Assembly: GCF_036208045.1 (NCBI RefSeq)
Contig: NZ_CP121472.1
Location: 2,925,531 to 2,989,530, forward strand
DNA length: 64,000 nt
Origin: Thiorhodovibrio winogradskyi
Lineage (GTDB): Bacteria > Pseudomonadota > Gammaproteobacteria > Chromatiales > Chromatiaceae
Direction of reading: 5' to 3'
Shown: positions 61,050 to 64,000 of the stretch, piece by piece
How positions within the stretch are numbered: the first letter of the stretch is position 1
How the letters are laid out: each line of letters opens with the position of its first letter
Notes under the pieces: model-generated
Seen by the model: the letters and a program-made list of their open reading frames with translations, nothing else
Database searches by the model: none
What the model was told of the DNA's origin: nothing
Program-made: the position numbers and the translations under genes

Positions 61050-62441
61050 ATGCAATCGATTAGAATCTTCGGTCACTTCCTGCGCCTACCGCTCATCCTT
61101 CTGGCGCTGCTTGAAGGGATTGTGTTTGCGCTGTCATTCTTTGCCGCCGCGCAAATCCGCTACCAGCTGATTACCGACTCCGCGCCCTTTGGCTCGGGCG
61201 AGTTTGCCGTCTACATGCTGCTTGTGGGCGTGGTGTTCGTGCTGGCGATGGCGTCTGTCGGTTTGTACGAGGCCAGCCTGCGCGAGGGGCTGACGGGCTC
61301 GATCATCCGCATCGCGCTGGCGCTTTTTCTTGGCACCCTTGCCATTGGCGCCATTACCTTCGCGGTACCCCATATCGAGGTATGGCGCAGCGTACTGGCG
61401 GGGACCGCGGTATTGAGCTTTTTGGCGGCTACCTTGCTGCGGTTGGTGCTCTATCGGCTCGAGCCGTCGATTTTTCAGCGACGCATTCTGATTGTTGGTG
61501 ATACCAGCGTGGTGAATTTCGTGCTGGCGGAGAAAGCCCGCGACTTGCTGATCGCCGGGATTGTCCCTTTGACCGAGGAGAGTTGGGAGAATGGTCACGG
61601 GATCCCCAAGTTGCCGCATGATGCGCCGCTGGTACACATAGCCACCTCGGCGGGGGTCAATGAAATTCTGCTGGCCATCAAGGACCGTCGTGGCGCCCTG
61701 CCGATGGAGGAATTGCTCGATTGCCGGATGTCGGGCATTCCGGTGCTAGAGCCACAGGACTTTGTCGAGCGCGAACTGGGCATGGTGAAGCTGGATTACC
61801 TCACGCCCAGTTGGTTGGTGCGGGCCTCGGGGTTTGACCAGGGGACCATGACGCTGCTGCTCAAGCGGCTCTTTGACCTGGCCGCCGCCGCGGGTTTGTT
61901 TGTGCTCTCAAGTCCCATTATGGCGCTGGCCGCGCTGGCAATCGCGATGGAGGATGGGTTTCGGCATCCAGTGCTGTATCGGCAGGTGCGCATTGGCAAG
62001 GACGGGCATCCGTTCAAGGTGACCAAGTTTCGCAGCATGCGGGTTGATGCCGAGGCCGATGGCAAGGCACGCTGGGCGACGAAAAACGATCCGCGCATCA
62101 CCCGGGTGGGCTCTTTTTTGCGCAAGACGCGCATTGACGAGTTGCCACAGTTGGTGAGCGTGTTGAAGGGGGAGATGAGTTTTGTCGGCCCACGGCCGGA
62201 ACGACCGGAATTTGTCGGGCATCTTGCAGTGAAACACCCCTATTATGCGGCCCGCTTGCGAGTCAAGCCGGGCTTGACCGGCTGGGCACAGTTGAAATAT
62301 CCCTACGGCAGCACGGAAGAAGACGCGCTGCGCAAGCTGGAATACGATCTTTACTATGTGAAGAATCACAGCACTTTTCTGGATGTGCTGATTTTGCTCC
62401 AGACGGTGGAAGTGGTGCTTTTTGGCAAGGGGGCACTTTAG
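61050..62441 (+). CDS. Polyprenyl glycosylphosphotransferase (initiating sugar transferase, EpsB/WcaJ type)
   Basis: A 463-residue protein: four N-terminal transmembrane helices, a Rossmann-like middle (RILIVGDTSVVNFVLAEK), then another helix and the C-terminal Bac_transf domain: KRLFDLAAAAGLFVLSSPIM, LYRQVRIGKDGHPFKVTKFR, DELPQLVSVLKGEMSFVGPRPERP, and KPGLTGWAQLKY. It transfers a sugar phosphate from a nucleotide sugar to undecaprenyl phosphate, the first step of repeat-unit synthesis. It closely fits the sugar transferases of PEP-CTERM/EpsH-type loci. Its end is 4 bases from the convergent HDOD gene. Confidence 0.92.
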   Translation: MQSIRIFGHFLRLPLILLALLEGIVFALSFFAAAQIRYQLITDSAPFGSGEFAVYMLLVGVVFVLAMASVGLYEASLREGLTGSIIRIALALFLGTLAIGAITFAVPHIEVWRSVLAGTAVLSFLAATLLRLVLYRLEPSIFQRRILIVGDTSVVNFVLAEKARDLLIAGIVPLTEESWENGHGIPKLPHDAPLVHIATSAGVNEILLAIKDRRGALPMEELLDCRMSGIPVLEPQDFVERELGMVKLDYLTPSWLVRASGFDQGTMTLLLKRLFDLAAAAGLFVLSSPIMALAALAIAMEDGFRHPVLYRQVRIGKDGHPFKVTKFRSMRVDAEADGKARWATKNDPRITRVGSFLRKTRIDELPQLVSVLKGEMSFVGPRPERPEFVGHLAVKHPYYAARLRVKPGLTGWAQLKYPYGSTEEDALRKLEYDLYYVKNHSTFLDVLILLQTVEVVLFGKGAL

Positions 62442-62445
62442 GTTG

Positions 62446-63381
62446 TTACGGGGCCCTTGGTCCAAGGGGCGTTTCCGCCAAGGCGTGTTCTATTACATCG
62501 GAGCAAGCGGTCGGGTCTAGCCCCAGGCGCGCGAGGAAGCGGTCGTGATCCTCGGTGGGATGGCAGCCTCCGAGCCCAAGGCCTGATTGCTCGAGCAGAC
62601 TGTCTGCCAGGCCGGTGAGCAGCACGAGCTGTTCATGATCGCCCTTGTAGGCGGGGTTGTGATGGTGGCGAACGGCGAGCAGGAGGGGTGCTGGCATCTC
62701 CCAGGCGTCGTAGAGCCACTCGCCGAGTTGGGTGTGTTCCACGCCCAGGGCGAAACGGTCGATGGTTGGCAGAGACAGCCCGGGGTTTGACGCGATCAGG
62801 CGGCTGAGGAAGTGGAACTGCTCGGGCAACAGATGGCCCAGCAGAAAATAGCCGATGTTGTGAGTGATACCCGAGAGCTGCACCAGGCCGAGTGGCAGTT
62901 GAATTGCCCCGCGTTGTTGCTTGGCCAGTTCTTGCATGACCAGGCTGCAGCGCAGGCCATGTTGCCACAGGCGGTCGCGGCCGATGGGACCCTGGTTGGG
63001 GGTGCGCAGTGGCGACAAGGCGGCTAGCGCCAGGGCGAAGTCCAGCGAGGTGTTAAAGCCCAGTCGGGTGACGGCATCCTGCACGCTGTCGATTGTTCGC
63101 ACACCCCCATGGTAGGCTGAATTGGCGCGCCTGAGGATTTGCGAGGCCAGCAGGGGATCGAGCTGGATGGTCTCGGCGAGACTTTGTGCTGAGGCGTTGT
63201 CGTCATCGCGCAGCGCCCAGAGTTGTTTGGCGAGCGCCGGCATTGGGGGCAGTTCTTCATTGGAGCGCACCAGGGCGCGAATATCGCCGGGTGGCAAGTG
63301 CGCGAGCCGGCATCGGTCGACATTCGCGATGTTCCAGTGCAGCAGGTCAGGCTCGGGGATTACAGCCGCGTTCAGGGTCAT
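62446..63381 (-). CDS. HDOD-domain protein
   Basis: A 311-residue protein: PPMPALAKQLWALRDDDNAS, LDPLLASQILRRANSAYHGG, VQDAVTRLGFNTSLDFALAL, SGITHNIGYFLLGHLLPEQF and AVRHHHNPAYKGDHEQLVLL, the HDOD fold (a non-enzymatic HD relative used in signalling). Its ATG overlaps the stop of the upstream sigma-54 activator gene by one base (TGATG), so the two are coupled, suggesting a shared regulatory pathway. Confidence 0.9.
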   Translation of the reverse strand: MTLNAAVIPEPDLLHWNIANVDRCRLAHLPPGDIRALVRSNEELPPMPALAKQLWALRDDDNASAQSLAETIQLDPLLASQILRRANSAYHGGVRTIDSVQDAVTRLGFNTSLDFALALAALSPLRTPNQGPIGRDRLWQHGLRCSLVMQELAKQQRGAIQLPLGLVQLSGITHNIGYFLLGHLLPEQFHFLSRLIASNPGLSLPTIDRFALGVEHTQLGEWLYDAWEMPAPLLLAVRHHHNPAYKGDHEQLVLLTGLADSLLEQSGLGLGGCHPTEDHDRFLARLGLDPTACSDVIEHALAETPLGPRAP

Positions 63382-64000
63382 CAGGGGCTCGGATGCTGGT
63401 TGGGAATGTTCTGGTTGGGAACATTCAGGCGGTAGCGCTTGAGCTTGCGGTAGAGGGTGCGTTCACTCACCGAGAGACCGGCGGCGACCTCCTTGCGATT
63501 ACCATGGTGGCGCTGGAGCAAATCGATGATGTAGCGTGCCTCGGCCGATTCAATCGGGGAAAGATGCTCGAATGTCGCGGCCGTCTCGGCGGCTTGTACA
63601 AACTTATCTTGCTCAGAATACTCTTTTAGTGTGCGCGCAGCTACGCTGTTCGGCGCCTGCGGCAGACGGATGGACTCCTCGGTGATTTCTCCACTGGGAT
63701 TGAGCGCCACCGCCAGTTGAATGATATTGCGCAACTCGCGAATGTTGCCGGGATAGTCGTACTGCAGCAGCTTGCGAATGGCCGCCTTACTGAGCCTCGG
63801 TAACCCCAGACCCCCCCGATTCATTTCTTTAAGCAAAAACTGCACTAGCTCTGGGATGTCCTCACGGCGTTCGCGCAAGGGCGGTATTTCAATCGGCAAG
63901 ACTGCCAGACGGTAGAACAGATCCTGACGAAACCGCCCCTGCCTCGCCATGGCCGCCAGATCCTGATGGGTGGCGCTGACAACCCGAACATCGGCCTTGA
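63381..64000 (-). CDS. Sigma-54-dependent activator (5' part beyond window)
   Basis: The visible 206 residues begin inside the AAA+ domain: VRVVSATHQDLAAMARQGRFRQDLFYRL (sensor I and arginine-finger region), PPLRERREDIPELVQFLL, YDYPGNIRELRNIIQLAVAL, then a C-terminal Fis-type helix-turn-helix (DLLQRHHGNRKEVAAGLSVSERTLYRKLKRY). The GAFTGA loop and any sensory domain lie outside the window. It is a natural candidate to activate the sigma-54-type promoter at 57659. Confidence 0.92.
   Translation of the reverse strand, partial: KADVRVVSATHQDLAAMARQGRFRQDLFYRLAVLPIEIPPLRERREDIPELVQFLLKEMNRGGLGLPRLSKAAIRKLLQYDYPGNIRELRNIIQLAVALNPSGEITEESIRLPQAPNSVAARTLKEYSEQDKFVQAAETAATFEHLSPIESAEARYIIDLLQRHHGNRKEVAAGLSVSERTLYRKLKRYRLNVPNQNIPNQHPSP

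Overview
The window reads as part of the chromosome of a gammaproteobacterium. Gene content (an EpsB/WcaJ-type sugar transferase, an HDOD protein, a sigma-54 activator, many toxin-antitoxin relics, REP-like palindromes) would suit a purple sulfur bacterium or relative; this is inference, because no rRNA or other taxonomic marker is present. Roughly 8-24 kb is visibly A+T-rich, while the right third is G+C-rich, as expected for a polysaccharide locus assembled by horizontal transfer. No tRNA, rRNA or CRISPR array was seen.

Layout. 1-28.3 kb: an O-antigen/exopolysaccharide region, mostly on the minus strand, with glycosyltransferases (GT2, GT4 and GT-C types), SAM methyltransferases, a UDP-glucuronate decarboxylase, two Wzx-type flippases, an O-antigen ligase/polymerase, an NHL-propeller protein, a beta-helix protein, an acetyltransferase, and a plus-strand cassette (GT-C, HAD phosphatase, UbiA-type phosphoribosyltransferase, GtrA) that looks like a polyprenyl-phosphate-pentose pathway. 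An ISAs1-family element (4821-6740) with a clear 10-bp target duplication splits a methyltransferase; its transposase needs a -1 frameshift at an A_AAA_AAG heptamer.

28.3-54.6 kb: a broken and re-duplicated polysaccharide operon. The apparent ancestral order in the direction of transcription (minus strand) is YetA-like toroid protein (57123-54565), GT2 (54572-53574), GT4 (52877-51732), polysaccharide deacetylase (29618-28632), then a FemAB-like remnant. The GT4 gene occurs five times (three full length, two fragments). The spaces between copies hold addiction or defence-type modules: a DUF4143 ATPase remnant, Phd/ParE, two nearly identical AbiEi/AbiEii pairs, a Fic protein, a UPF0175-like antitoxin remnant, an Rpn-family nuclease and HigBA with a stop codon in higB. 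Scars of the GT2 gene and of the deacetylase 5' end mark the junctions. One interval (37.3-46.4 kb) carries further sugar genes: GT-C, WecE aminotransferase, UPF0104 flippase-like protein, PaaK-like adenylate-forming enzyme, GNAT acetyltransferase, GT2 and ATP-grasp ligase, plausibly for making and acylating a 4-amino-4,6-dideoxyhexose.

57.1-64 kb: a plus-strand operon preceded by a good sigma-54-type -24/-12 element: small Tat-signal-like Cys-containing peptide, PqqD-like protein, HprK-related kinase, nucleotidyltransferase, small membrane protein, then the initiating sugar-phosphate transferase. Peptide + PqqD + kinase + nucleotidyltransferase is the 'HPr-rel-A' arrangement and resembles a peptide-modification (RiPP-like) system; it is the best candidate here for an undescribed system. 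An HDOD gene and the 3' part of a sigma-54-dependent activator gene, convergent to it, end the window.
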